Assembly (NCBI GenBank): GCA_013519935.1
Contig: JACDUA010000016.1
Span: 1 to 64,000, forward strand
Direction: 5' to 3'
DNA from: Ectothiorhodospiraceae bacterium WFHF3C12
GTDB taxonomy: Bacteria; Pseudomonadota; Gammaproteobacteria; Nitrococcales; Nitrococcaceae
Length of the DNA stretch: 64,000 bases
The translations under genes and the position numbers were made by a program. Positions 36,763 through 45,498 of the stretch are shown in pieces. Every line of letters starts with the position of its first letter. Position 1 is the stretch's first letter. Below the pieces are notes generated by a model, which was not told where the DNA came from, did not search any database, and saw only the letters and a program-made list of their open reading frames with translations.

Positions 36763-38379
36763 ATGCAACGCCCGGCTCTTACCCGCAATTCGATTCTCGC
36801 CGTGGCCGTCCTCCCGGCATTTGCCGGTCTCGCCGCCTGTGGGGGCGGGGGCGGCGGCGGAGGCGGTGGCTCAACCGCCTCCGGTAACACCACCGATGAC
36901 GTGGTGGTCTTCGAGGCCGACACCACCACCGACGGCTGGAACGAGCTCTGGCGCGCCGGGTTTGACGGCGGTCCCGTCATGGTAACGGCGCCCCGGGCCG
37001 TAGACGGGGATGTAACGACCGTGAGGCGATCGCCGGGCGGCGACCGGATCGCCTTCCTGATGCGCAATGCCGGGAGCAGCACGCCCGAGTTGCTGTACAC
37101 GGCTGACGTGCGAAGCAATGACCCACCCGTGCTGGTATCCAACAACGCCGAGTCAGCCGGCGCGGATGTCACGCGCTTTGCCTGGTCGCCGAATGGGGAC
37201 CGGCTGGCCTTCATCGCCGAAACCGGCACCAACGGCACCTCGGAGCTGTTCATCGCCTTTCCGGATGGCAGCGGCCGGGCGACGATCACCAGCAGCGCGG
37301 CCATGGGCACCGGCAAGAAGCTGGAATGGGCGCCGGATAGCAGCCAGCTGGCATACGTGGCGGAGGATCTGGAGCTGTTCGTGGTGTCACCCGACACCCC
37401 CGGCCAGACCACACGGGTGAGCGAGGACTACGGTAATGGCGGCGGGCGTTCCGTCGTTGGCTTCGCCTGGGCACCCGACAGCGGCGCCATCGCCTACATG
37501 GCCGACCAGGATACCGTCGGCCGGCAGGAGCTGTACGTCGCGGCCCCCGACGGCACCGGTGATACGGCGGTCAATGAATCCATGGTCAGCGGCGGCGATG
37601 TGCTCTCTTTCGCCTGGGCGCCCGACGCCGGTCGGCTGGCCTACAAGGCGGACGCCGACACGGACGGCATCGAGGAGTTGTTCACCGTGGACCCGGACGG
37701 CAACGCCCACGCCAAGGTGCATGCCGCTTACGGCAGCGGCAATGACATAGTGGACTATCAGTGGTCGCCGGACGGGGCATACCTGGCCTATCTGGCACAG
37801 CAGGACGACCCAGGCCAGGAAGAGCTCTACGCCTCCGCTGCCGACGGCTCGGGCAACGTGCGGTTGAACTCGACGAGCATGGCCAGCGACGTCCTGAACT
37901 ACGCCTGGGCACCGGATTCGTCGCGGGTGGCCTATTCCGTTTTCGACGGCGGCGCGGCGATCCTGGCTGCCTCCAGCCTTCACACCGTGCGCCCGGACGG
38001 CAGTGGCCGCGCCCAGGTCAACGGGCCGCTGGCCAGCAACGGCAACGTCTTCACGTTCAAGTGGGCCCCGTCGGGAGGACGCATCGCTTACGTCGCCGAA
38101 CAGGACACGGTGGACGTCCGGGAGCTGTATACAACGGCGGGTGACGGCAATGACGGTCACAAGGTCAACGCCGATCCGGGCGGCAACGGCGATGTGCTGT
38201 CCAACACGCTCGACTGGTCCAGCGACGGTTCGCGGATCGCCTACGTGGGCGACACACGCACAGCGGGCGTGGCGGAGCTATTCTCGGCATCGCCCGACGG
38301 CTCGGACCGTGTCCGCATCAGCCCCGACCTGTCTCTGGCCGATTCGGATGTCACGGAGCTGCACGAGGACAATCGCTAG
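36763..38379 (+). CDS. outer-surface or periplasmic lipoprotein with TolB-like beta-propeller
   Basis: A 538-residue protein. The signal peptide ends in the lipobox GLAAC. The mature Cys is followed directly by ten glycines and a Ser/Thr linker. The rest is about nine PD40/WD40-like repeats, each built on W(S/A)PD(G/S)xxLAY ... ELYxxxxDGxG, as in TolB and TolB-like propellers. The repeats should form a closed propeller for protein or ligand binding. No enzyme motif is seen. ATG 36763 is chosen because it opens the signal peptide; the frame upstream is not protein-like. A strong hairpin follows the stop. Confidence 0.88.
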   Translation: MQRPALTRNSILAVAVLPAFAGLAACGGGGGGGGGGSTASGNTTDDVVVFEADTTTDGWNELWRAGFDGGPVMVTAPRAVDGDVTTVRRSPGGDRIAFLMRNAGSSTPELLYTADVRSNDPPVLVSNNAESAGADVTRFAWSPNGDRLAFIAETGTNGTSELFIAFPDGSGRATITSSAAMGTGKKLEWAPDSSQLAYVAEDLELFVVSPDTPGQTTRVSEDYGNGGGRSVVGFAWAPDSGAIAYMADQDTVGRQELYVAAPDGTGDTAVNESMVSGGDVLSFAWAPDAGRLAYKADADTDGIEELFTVDPDGNAHAKVHAAYGSGNDIVDYQWSPDGAYLAYLAQQDDPGQEELYASAADGSGNVRLNSTSMASDVLNYAWAPDSSRVAYSVFDGGAAILAASSLHTVRPDGSGRAQVNGPLASNGNVFTFKWAPSGGRIAYVAEQDTVDVRELYTTAGDGNDGHKVNADPGGNGDVLSNTLDWSSDGSRIAYVGDTRTAGVAELFSASPDGSDRVRISPDLSLADSDVTELHEDNR

Positions 38380-38431
38380 GTCACCGCGTGCGGCGTCACG
38401 CCGGGGCGGGCTGAATGCCGCCCGCATCGAC

Positions 38432-38467
38432 CGCCACGCCGGCCACCCACCAGTGGCCGGCGTGGCG
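38432..38467. terminator. 15-bp perfect hairpin after the lipoprotein gene
   Basis: CGCCACGCCGGCCAC (38432-38446) pairs perfectly with GTGGCCGGCGTGGCG (38453-38467), loop CCACCA, 53 nt after the stop. There is no T-tract. An 18-bp perfect palindrome, ACCGCGGCCGGCCGCGGT, follows at 38475-38492. Confidence 0.5.
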
Positions 38468-38548
38468 TGAATCAACCGCGGCCGGCCGCGGTCGCCTCCT
38501 TCCACTCCGGGCGCTCGGATGTAGCTCGCAGTTCGGCTGCGTGGTCCG

Positions 38549-38562
38549 TTGACGCGCATCAA
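38549..38562. promoter_or_regulatory. FNR/Anr-like box upstream of the small secreted protein
   Basis: TTGAC-GCGC-ATCAA matches the FNR/Anr consensus TTGAT-N4-ATCAA at nine of ten fixed positions. It lies 73 nt before the start codon at 38636. If it acts at about -41, transcription would begin near 38597. Confidence 0.35.
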
Positions 38563-38635
38563 CGCGCACGTGCACCGTGAGGCGAATAATCCGGCGTCGA
38601 AACCATGCCGTATCCAGGACCCGGAGACACCGTCC

Positions 38636-39100
38636 ATGCAGCATTTCCGACCCGACGCACGCGCGCTCGCGAGTCGAGTCCTTCTCGCCACTGCCCTGAC
38701 ACTGACCGCTACGGCGCTCGCCGCCGCCTCCAGCGTTCGCGTTCCCTCACATGCGGACCGACCGGTCCTTGTGGCAAGTCATCAGGCCGGCCCGGAAGAC
38801 GTTGACAGGCATGAGCGCATCCGTACGCCGGACCAGATGGACGCGCACCTGAACCGTATGGACGCGCTGCGCGATCGGGTCCGGTACGCCGAGGCCGACA
38901 GTCGCCAGCGCGAAGGCCTGCTGCGTCAGTATCGTCGCCACATCCACCAGGCACTGCAGGGCATGGATCGTATGCCGCGCCCGGAACCGGACGCCTCCGG
39001 CGAAGAGGTACTTCGGTACATGGAGCAGCGGCAGCGACAGATGGAATGGCTGCTGCGGCACATGTGGCAGTACCAGCAGGCGCAGGACACCGGCGGCTAG
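38636..39100 (+). CDS. small secreted helical protein of unknown function
   Basis: A 154-residue protein with a signal peptide (ASRVLLATALTLTATALAAAS). The mature part is charged and helical: DAHLNRMDALRDRVRYAEADSRQREGLLRQYRRHIHQALQGMDRM, then EEVLRYMEQRQRQMEWLLRHMWQYQQAQD. It is rich in Met, Arg and Gln, with heptad-like spacing. No domain was recognised; Met/His-rich periplasmic helical proteins can bind copper, but that is only a thought. ATG 38636 opens the signal peptide, with GGAG 10 nt upstream. It lies between two other exported-protein genes. Confidence 0.72.
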   Translation: MQHFRPDARALASRVLLATALTLTATALAAASSVRVPSHADRPVLVASHQAGPEDVDRHERIRTPDQMDAHLNRMDALRDRVRYAEADSRQREGLLRQYRRHIHQALQGMDRMPRPEPDASGEEVLRYMEQRQRQMEWLLRHMWQYQQAQDTGG

Positions 39101-39200
39101 CATCCACCCGCGCCGGCTGCGCGTCCCGCACGCGCAAGGCGCTGCCACGAGGGAAACGCCGGCCACCGTGGGTTCCCACCTCCAATGACCGCGTCCGTGG

Positions 39201-39214
39201 TTGACCATTGTCAA
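39201..39214. promoter_or_regulatory. FNR/Dnr-like dyad upstream of the CxxCH protein
   Basis: TTGAC-CATT-GTCAA is a perfect dyad of the FNR/Dnr family type. It lies 232 nt before the start at 39447, inside a 346-nt gap that holds no gene. The rest of the gap includes a GCCTC/GAGGC hairpin near 39388-39410, just upstream of the start. Confidence 0.4.
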
Positions 39215-39446
39215 AAAGTCGCCGACCCGGCGCTGGCATGGTCACGGGCGAGGGTTTCTCGAAGGGCAAAAAATGGGGGCTGCCGGCACTGCGACCGCGG
39301 TACGGCAAAAGAACCGCCCACGAAAGCCGCATCCCGCATTGAATCGCACCTGCATGCGCGGGGTCCTTCTCAGCGACGACGGTCAAGCCTCCGCGGGAAA
39401 CCGGCAGAGGCAAGCATCCCACGGGATCAAGAACGAGGTGCATGAC

Positions 39447-41090
39447 ATGGCGGCGCGACACAACAGGCATTGGCTACTGGGCGGCGCGATGGTGGCCGCT
39501 GTTACGATGGGCGTGGTCGCAGTCGCGGCGAAGGCCCAGACGACCTTGCAGACACCCGCGCTGACGGCCTGGAGCGACACGAACGCGCTCACAGTCGATC
39601 CCGATTCGCCCGAGACCGGCCGGACCTACCTCTACCCCGACACGGCAACCCGGGACATGGACCAGAGCGGCGCCGCGGACGGCACGGGGAGCCGGGCCTA
39701 TATCCACTGGGATATCGATAGCGGGCTCGGTGAGCCCCCGGGCGTGCAGAGCGTAACCAACGATTACGATTTTCCCCGGCGCAACTGCATCATGGCATCC
39801 GGGACGGACGCGACGTCCCTGGCGCGGAAGACGTGCAGCGACCCGCAAGGCAGCGCGAAGCGCTTCTGGTTGACCATCACCGAGGCCGACCAGCCGGTGG
39901 ACGTAGTGTTCGAGACCGGCCAGGCCGATATCGTTTACGACGAGGGCATCGACCCGACGGCAGAAGGGTTCGAGGTCGGCCGCATCTACCGGGTGATCCA
40001 GAAGCTCGCCAACCACACTGGTGAGCGCATACAGGGATTCCGCATGGAGCTCGGTTTCGGTACCGGGGATGATTTCACGCCGGCATCCTTCGCGGACGAC
40101 GACGTGGCCTTCGAGCTACGCCCGTCCATACCCCGGTCGTTCTTCGGCGAGGCCGGGGATATCGTTATAGACCCAGGGCACGGCGGCGGGCAGGAATGCA
40201 CGGTTTGCCACTCGGGCAACCAGCAGCTGCTGCGCGAGGCCCGGGAGGTCTGGCTGCCGGGTGAGTACGCCACCTTCTCGCCCAAGATGTTCGACGTCGA
40301 GGACGGCGGCCGCTTCGTCGGCGTACCCGGGTTCTTCGATGAGCAGATCGCCGGTCTGGTCCCGCCCCAGGAGGTGGCGGACGGCGACAAGAGCCAGTAC
40401 ATCGCCAGCGGCGACACGGTGGATCCGGCCACCGGCATCATCGGGCCAACCACGGCGAATTACTTCGATATTCCCGCCAACCAGGGCGCCGGCGCCGGCC
40501 TGAGCGGCAACATCTTCGGCTACCTGCTGCCCGATGGCCGGGGCGCGCCGGGCATCTACGAGGACGACGATGGCGATCCCGCCACCGAAGGCGATCTGGT
40601 CGCCTGGTGGGATGGCAGCGACTGGCGTTGGGGCAATGAACGGAACTTCGCGGTGGTGCCCGACAGTCAACTTGCCGTCTGGGCCCGCCGTCCGCTCAGC
40701 GAGGATGAGGTCCTGGAGCCGCCGCGCTACGAAGTGGGGCCGATCGATGATGTCTCGGCCCTGAACGTGGACACGTTCATCTACATTGGCGAGGACTTCG
40801 ATCCCGAGGCGCATCCAACCCGGACCGTACGTTACGAAGTGACGTCCATTGCCTCGGGTACGGTGGCCGGGACGGAGATGCCGCCCTGGTCCCTGGACGG
40901 AAACGAGCCCACGGAGCTGACGGCGGAGAACTATCCCAGGTCCGGTGACGACGAAGACTTCTTCGAGGAGGTTCTGGGTTGCACCTACAGTCCGGGGGCG
41001 CCATTCGATCCGCTGCTCCCCGGCCTGCTGGCCGGTGCGATCGGCCTGCTCGCCTGGCGCCGGACTCGAACCGGCCCGTCGAACGGCTAA
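39447..41090 (+). CDS. exported protein with CxxCH heme motif and C-terminal anchor signal
   Basis: A 547-residue protein. The signal peptide is MAARHNRHWLLGGAMVAAVTMGVVAVAAKAQ. The bulk is an acidic beta-rich domain resembling choice-of-anchor proteins. CTVCH at 251-255 is a c-type heme attachment motif in the middle of the chain. The C-terminus is a sorting-type signal: Cys512 in GCTYSPGAP, FDPLLP at 520-525, a hydrophobic helix and RRTR. This resembles JDVT-CTERM-like tails, by eye. GAGGTG lies 6 nt before ATG 39447. An FNR/Dnr-like dyad and a terminator bracket the gene. Whether heme is really bound is unknown. Confidence 0.82.
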   Translation: MAARHNRHWLLGGAMVAAVTMGVVAVAAKAQTTLQTPALTAWSDTNALTVDPDSPETGRTYLYPDTATRDMDQSGAADGTGSRAYIHWDIDSGLGEPPGVQSVTNDYDFPRRNCIMASGTDATSLARKTCSDPQGSAKRFWLTITEADQPVDVVFETGQADIVYDEGIDPTAEGFEVGRIYRVIQKLANHTGERIQGFRMELGFGTGDDFTPASFADDDVAFELRPSIPRSFFGEAGDIVIDPGHGGGQECTVCHSGNQQLLREAREVWLPGEYATFSPKMFDVEDGGRFVGVPGFFDEQIAGLVPPQEVADGDKSQYIASGDTVDPATGIIGPTTANYFDIPANQGAGAGLSGNIFGYLLPDGRGAPGIYEDDDGDPATEGDLVAWWDGSDWRWGNERNFAVVPDSQLAVWARRPLSEDEVLEPPRYEVGPIDDVSALNVDTFIYIGEDFDPEAHPTRTVRYEVTSIASGTVAGTEMPPWSLDGNEPTELTAENYPRSGDDEDFFEEVLGCTYSPGAPFDPLLPGLLAGAIGLLAWRRTRTGPSNG

Positions 41091-41111
41091 AAGCGAGCGT
41101 CGTAAGCTCGG

Positions 41112-41137
41112 GAGGCCCGCCGTGGCGGGCCTCCTTT
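41112..41137 (+). terminator. rho-independent terminator of the anchored CxxCH protein gene
   Basis: GAGGCCCGCC (41112-41121) pairs with GGCGGGCCTC (41124-41133) around GT, followed by CTTT. It begins 21 nt after the stop codon. The remaining 300 nt up to 41440 show no gene or clear promoter. Confidence 0.75.
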
Positions 41138-41440
41138 GTGCGAATCTCGCCCGCGAAGACGCGAACCAGGCGCGCTCCCGGGGCCCCATGATGCCTTCTG
41201 CCGCGAATTCGCTCTTCGAGTTCGGACATTGCCTGGACTCCTCCCTCGGCTGAAAGGCCGCTCATCCCGATGCCGGTATCGGCTTCCCGCGCGGGGCGAG
41301 GGAAACAAAGGCATTCGCCGGACCCGGGAAGGTTGGACCCGCGCCCACTGTCTCGGGGTATCCTTCGGTCCTGCTACGTGAGCGGGCCGCCGCCCGCTGC
41401 CGGACCGTCCCAGCAACAACAATCGGGAAAACGTGAACTC

Positions 41441-42364
41441 ATGAGCTTCGATACCCCGCTCCACCTCTGTGGCCCGCTGCGGCAACCGCGGCAGATGCTG
41501 GCCGAGCAGGAATATGCCGGCCACAGCTCCATTCACGACGATTCGACGGCCGAGCAGCTCGGCCTCCAGGCCGGGCCCATCGAGGGACCCACCCATTTCA
41601 GCCAGTTCGTGCCCCTGCTCGCCGACCTCTGGGGTCGGGCGTGGTTCGAGCGGGGCTGTTTCTCGGCGCACTTCCAGAACATGGTCGTGGAGGGTGAATC
41701 CGTCCGGGCCTTCGTCGCGCGTCCGCAGCAGGGCGCCGCAAGGACAAAGGCGTGGGCGGAGAAGGCCGACGGCACGCCGGTACTGGACGCCAGCGCCAGC
41801 CTCGGTCCCGACGACGGCGAAACCCTGCTCGAGCAGCGCATGGCCAGGCTGCGCCCGCCGGAAGAGCTGGTCATCCTCTCGGACCTGCGCGAGGGCATGA
41901 CCGGCGCCGAGGACGAACCGGTGCGCATGGACGCCGACCAGGACATGGGCAAGCTCTACCCGTTCTCCCTGAACCAGAAGCTGGAGAAGATCACCGAGAA
42001 CTCCCCCTGGTACTCGGATGCCACCACCTCACCCTGGGGCCGGCCGGTCATCCCGCTGGAGATGGTGAGCGTGCTGGTCGAGCACACCAGCCACAAGGCG
42101 CGTTTCCCGATGAAGCAGCCCAGCGTCGGCCTGTTCGCCGACCTGGAGATCCGCATGGTCGACGGCCCGCTGTTCGTCGGCGAGGACTACCTGCTGCGGC
42201 GGGAGATCGTTGCCCTCTCCGAGAGCAAACGCACCGAATCGTACTGGGTGCGCACCCGCGTCTATGATGCCGCAGGGGAGACCCTCAAAGCGCAAATGCT
42301 GCTCAACCACGCGGTGATGAAGGCGTCCTTCCCCGGGTACCAGGAGGAGCGGCAGGGCGGATAG
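41441..42364 (+). CDS. conserved-looking protein, possibly hot-dog/MaoC-like
   Basis: A 307-residue soluble protein starting MSFDTPLHLCGPLRQPRQML. The stretch HSSIHDDSTAEQLGLQAGPIEGPTHFSQFVPLLADLWG recalls the MaoC-like hydratase pattern, with H/D followed by a GxxxGPTHxS turn. A second hot-dog-like half may occur at PVIPLEMVSVLVEHTSHKARFP. No CoA-enzyme signature is certain. The chosen ATG 41441 begins the protein-like region; the frame back to 41270 is not. It is convergent with an alpha/beta hydrolase gene 72 nt away. Confidence 0.7.
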   Translation: MSFDTPLHLCGPLRQPRQMLAEQEYAGHSSIHDDSTAEQLGLQAGPIEGPTHFSQFVPLLADLWGRAWFERGCFSAHFQNMVVEGESVRAFVARPQQGAARTKAWAEKADGTPVLDASASLGPDDGETLLEQRMARLRPPEELVILSDLREGMTGAEDEPVRMDADQDMGKLYPFSLNQKLEKITENSPWYSDATTSPWGRPVIPLEMVSVLVEHTSHKARFPMKQPSVGLFADLEIRMVDGPLFVGEDYLLRREIVALSESKRTESYWVRTRVYDAAGETLKAQMLLNHAVMKASFPGYQEERQGG

Positions 42365-42436
42365 CGCGACTCGGACATCCCGAACGGCTCCGGTCCGGGG
42401 GCGCGGTGCCTGCGCCGGCATCGGCATGCCGTGGCA

Positions 42437-43426
42437 TCAATCGACGCGCCCCCGCCCGTTCCCGTGCATGGCGCCCAGCGATGCCCGGACCGCCCGGATA
42501 CCCGCCGGCTCCAGCGTCAGTCCGACGTGCCCGATGCCGGGGACCAGACGGACGGGGACATCCTTGCCGGCCAATGCGAACACATCGCCGAATCGCGCTG
42601 CGTGGAACAGCTCATCGGCCTCGCCGGCGACGACGCGCACGGGCTGATTCACCGCCCGAATATTGGCCCGATATTCCTGGCGGGGCCGGAAGTTCTCGGC
42701 CAGCGCGAAGGAGTAGGCCGGTGTCAGATGCGCCCGGGCCTCCTCCGCCAGCGCGTACCGGATCACCGGCAGGTGATTGAAGGCCTTGACGCCGAAACCG
42801 TTGAGAATCGCGATCGCGATGTAACGGGGCAATCCGACGCTCACCCAGCCCCCGGCGTCATCCCGGCTGGTGGACGCGTCCTGGCTGATGAACGGTGCGA
42901 GCAAGAGGTAGCCGGCGAACAGCGTCTGGCGTTCGCTACCGGCGAAGCGCAGGGCGAAGCCGCCGCCCGACGAGAAGCCGATGAGGGTCCGCGGCGCCTC
43001 CGGGCTCACCGATTCCAGGAAGTCCGCCAGGTCGTCTTCGAGCTGGCCGATGTAGTCGATATCGCCGCGCGGACCGGAGCTGCCGTGGCCGCGCACGTCC
43101 AGCGCGTACACCCGGTAACCCGCGCCGGCGAGGGCGCGGGACAAGGGATGCATGCTTCGGCTGTTGGCGGAGGAGCCGTGAATCAACACGACGCTGCCCG
43201 GTCTCGCGCGGTCGGCCGGCGGATACGCCCGGTACCCCAGCGCTTCGCCGTCGCGGGCCGTGTACCGGCGCAACGGCGGGACGTTGGCGTAGTCGACCGC
43301 CTCGAAGGGATCGTTGATCGCCGCCACCGGCTCGGGTGTCTCCGGGCCGCCCAGTATGATCGCCAGCGCCGCGGCGGCGGCAAAGCCCGCGACGATGATC
43401 GTCGCGACGACCAGAAAAACCCTCAT
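42437..43426 (-). CDS. membrane-anchored alpha/beta hydrolase
   Basis: A 329-residue hydrolase with an N-terminal TM anchor or signal (MRVFLVVATIIVAGFAAAAALAIILGG). Catalytic features are VVLIHGSSANSRSM (oxyanion), LDVRGHGSSG, the nucleophile elbow GFSSGG, Asp in VVAGEADELF and His in VPGIGHVGL. It belongs to the Hydrolase_4/serine aminopeptidase-like group; the substrate is unknown. The chosen ATG 43426 opens the TM segment and has AAGGG just upstream; the frame beyond it to 43711 is noise. Confidence 0.87.
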   Translation of the reverse strand: MRVFLVVATIIVAGFAAAAALAIILGGPETPEPVAAINDPFEAVDYANVPPLRRYTARDGEALGYRAYPPADRARPGSVVLIHGSSANSRSMHPLSRALAGAGYRVYALDVRGHGSSGPRGDIDYIGQLEDDLADFLESVSPEAPRTLIGFSSGGGFALRFAGSERQTLFAGYLLLAPFISQDASTSRDDAGGWVSVGLPRYIAIAILNGFGVKAFNHLPVIRYALAEEARAHLTPAYSFALAENFRPRQEYRANIRAVNQPVRVVAGEADELFHAARFGDVFALAGKDVPVRLVPGIGHVGLTLEPAGIRAVRASLGAMHGNGRGRVD

Positions 43427-43735
43427 TCCCTTGCCCCCAATGCGCCAGCGACCCGTTGATGCCCGTCCCGGAGCGAGCGCTAACCATGGCGACCCGGAGT
43501 GCTGGTGCCGCGCGCCCGGTCCCCGGCCGTGCCCGCGACGGTAACAGGCCGGGCCGGCCACGTCAGGCGCATGCGGATACGAAGCGTTACCACGCCGGCC
43601 CGAGCCGTCTCCTCGCGCCGTTATGGGGCTAACCCAGACAAAGGAGTAACTGCACGGCACATGGGGCCGTGGCGTGACCGGAGCGGCCAGCCCGCCGCTC
43701 CGGCGCCCCATTCCTGATCCGACGGTGAGCCGGGC
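43427..43735. other. 309-nt intergenic region, no gene seen
   Basis: The stretch lies between two leftward genes. It holds a hairpin CCGGAGCGG / CCGCTCCGG (43677-43702) that could end the exported-protein operon upstream. No convincing promoter for the hydrolase gene was found. Confidence 0.4.
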
Positions 43736-44395
43736 TCAACGCCCCTGCATCATCTTCTGCAGATCCATCGGCTCGGCGGGCAGCTCGAAGGCCCCCGGCG
43801 GCGGTTCGTCGCCGGAGATGGACTCGATGCGGAAATCCTCGCCGCTTCGCAGCAGCCCGCGCTCGCCCTCCGGCAGGGATTGCCGATAGGCGTCAGTGTC
43901 GGCGCCGGACATGGCCTGGACGGCACCCAGGTAGGCCTCCGTCATTTCCGCGACCAGGGCGTCATCGGTAAGCACCACGTCGCCCGAATGGCGCTGGCCG
44001 TCCCCATCCGTCCAGGTCACCTGGTAGACGCGGCCCTCGATGCCCGCCACCGTCTCGCTGGCGCCCGTGGCGTTCACCGACTCCACGCGGCCGAAGGTAT
44101 CGCCGGCCGGAACATTGCCCACCTGCCCGGCAGCCATCTTCATCATGGACGCCAGCTCCATGACCATCGTCTGCCCGCCCTGCTGCATAACGACGTAGGC
44201 CTTGCCTTCGCGGACGATGAAGTAACCCGGGCCGGTACCGGTCTCCATGCGCAGCGCGCCGTCGCCGGACCAGCTGATCTCAATGGCGCCGCTGCCGGCG
44301 TCCGTGTCGGCGCGAAGCGTGGCGTTACCGCCGGCCAGGCCGGTCAGCGGCGCTACCAGCAGCAGGCATGCGGATAGAATTCCGAACGTTTTCAT
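43736..44395 (-). CDS. exported protein of unknown function (DUF4412-like)
   Basis: A 219-residue protein with a signal peptide (MKTFGILSACLLLVAPLTGLAGG). A beta-rich region follows: EISWSGDGALRMETGTGPGYFIVREGKAYVVMQQGGQTMVMELASMMKMA, then VAGIEGRVYQVTWTDGDGQ. The pattern of a purine-free beta sheet with repeated Met-rich loops resembles DUF4412 periplasmic proteins. Function is unknown. It lies 30 nt after a 71-residue exported protein gene, likely in one operon. Confidence 0.72.
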   Translation of the reverse strand: MKTFGILSACLLLVAPLTGLAGGNATLRADTDAGSGAIEISWSGDGALRMETGTGPGYFIVREGKAYVVMQQGGQTMVMELASMMKMAAGQVGNVPAGDTFGRVESVNATGASETVAGIEGRVYQVTWTDGDGQRHSGDVVLTDDALVAEMTEAYLGAVQAMSGADTDAYRQSLPEGERGLLRSGEDFRIESISGDEPPPGAFELPAEPMDLQKMMQGR

Positions 44396-44425
44396 GGCAA
44401 GGCGTCCCTGTTCGTCAGCGATTGA

Positions 44426-44641
44426 TCAATCACCGAATATGCTGTCGAGGACCCGGTCGACGGCACTGTCCGCCGCCTCGTCCGTCTCCTCGTCGACCCG
44501 GCTCTCCACGCGGCTTTTCTGCCGCTCCTCCTGGCGTTCCGTCTTTTCCTCGGCGATGTTGTCGGAATCGTCCTCGGCTGCCAGGCAGAGGGCGGGCAGA
44601 TAGGCTGCGGTCAGCGCCACGGTCAGTATCAGAACTCGCAT
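44426..44641 (-). CDS. 71-residue exported acidic protein
   Basis: A small protein with a signal peptide (MRVLILTVALTAAYLPALCLA). The mature part is highly charged, EDDSDNIAEEKTERQEERQKSRVESRVDEETDEAADSAVDRVLDSIFGD, and probably helical or disordered. AAGGAG lies 8 nt before the ATG. It precedes the DUF4412-like gene by 30 nt. No homologous family is recognised. Confidence 0.65.
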   Translation of the reverse strand: MRVLILTVALTAAYLPALCLAAEDDSDNIAEEKTERQEERQKSRVESRVDEETDEAADSAVDRVLDSIFGD

Positions 44642-44787
44642 GAAGTCGGCTCCTTTGCCTGCACGATGTTGGCGGGGCCCGATGGCACGTCGAGCCCTGG
44701 TTCATTATCCAAGATTAGGACGCCCACCGGGCTGCCGCAGCCCCCCGAATAAGGGGTGTCCGTCGCGCGAAGCATTTCCATGCGACT

Positions 44788-45387
44788 TCAGCCGCCGGCC
44801 TGCCAGTGCGAAATCGCCTCGATGGGGTGAATCAGCTGCACCACGTTGAGCGTCAGATTGTCGCGGATCACCAGGGCGAGGACGACTTCCATGGCGAGTA
44901 CCAGGCCCAGCGCCCACCACACCGGCAGCCGCCGTGCCATGACGAAACCCGCCAGCATGGCGATGGAGTCGACCAGGGAGTTCACCACGCTGTCGCCGAA
45001 GTATCCCGCCGCCAGGGCCGTCTGGCGATAGCGCTCGATAATGATGGGCGTGTTCTCGACGATTTCCCAGCCGGCCTCGATCCCCAGACCCGCGAGCACC
45101 ATCAGCGAAAAGGGCGCGCCCGGAACCGCGATCCAGAGCAGCAGGTAGAACAGAAAGCCGTGGACGACATGCGTGAAGGTGTACCAGTCAGTGAGATGCT
45201 GCGAGGTGCCGGGTCCGGCAGTGGGTCCGTACCACAGCTCCACGGTGCCGCAGGTGCAGATCGGGGAATGGCCCATGGCCAGTAGCGCGGCCGCCTGCAC
45301 CGCGAGGATCGCCACCGCGACCAGCGAGCAGGTACGCCAGCCGGGCGCCGGCCAGGCGCTCGCGTCAACCCTCGGAATCCAGGTCAT
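44788..45387 (-). CDS. DUF2585/UPF0314 membrane protein
   Basis: A 199-residue multi-pass protein. Family features are ICTCGTVELWYGPTAGPGTSQHLTDWYTFTHVVHGFLFYLLLW, EAGWEIVENTPIIIERYR and GDSVVNSLVDSIAMLAGFVMARRLP. These fit the UPF0314 family, of unknown function, better known from alphaproteobacteria. Several TM helices are evident. The ATG at 45387 follows the gap after the DUF4412 operon; it appears to be a single-gene unit. Confidence 0.85.
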   Translation of the reverse strand: MTWIPRVDASAWPAPGWRTCSLVAVAILAVQAAALLAMGHSPICTCGTVELWYGPTAGPGTSQHLTDWYTFTHVVHGFLFYLLLWIAVPGAPFSLMVLAGLGIEAGWEIVENTPIIIERYRQTALAAGYFGDSVVNSLVDSIAMLAGFVMARRLPVWWALGLVLAMEVVLALVIRDNLTLNVVQLIHPIEAISHWQAGG

Positions 45388-45498
45388 TTAGCGCTCAACC
45401 ATCCGGCAGACGCCCCTGGCGGCCTTGCACGGCCGAATTCGCGGTGCGGCTCGGGCCATCGGGTACGTTCGCGCCAGCCTGGCCGCCGCGGGCCTCGT

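Noticed and set aside
39240-39446. c-di-GMP-I (GEMM) riboswitch upstream of the anchored protein
   Set aside because: Short stretches (GGGCAAA, AAGCCTCCG) look similar, but the required order and the second conserved domain are missing.
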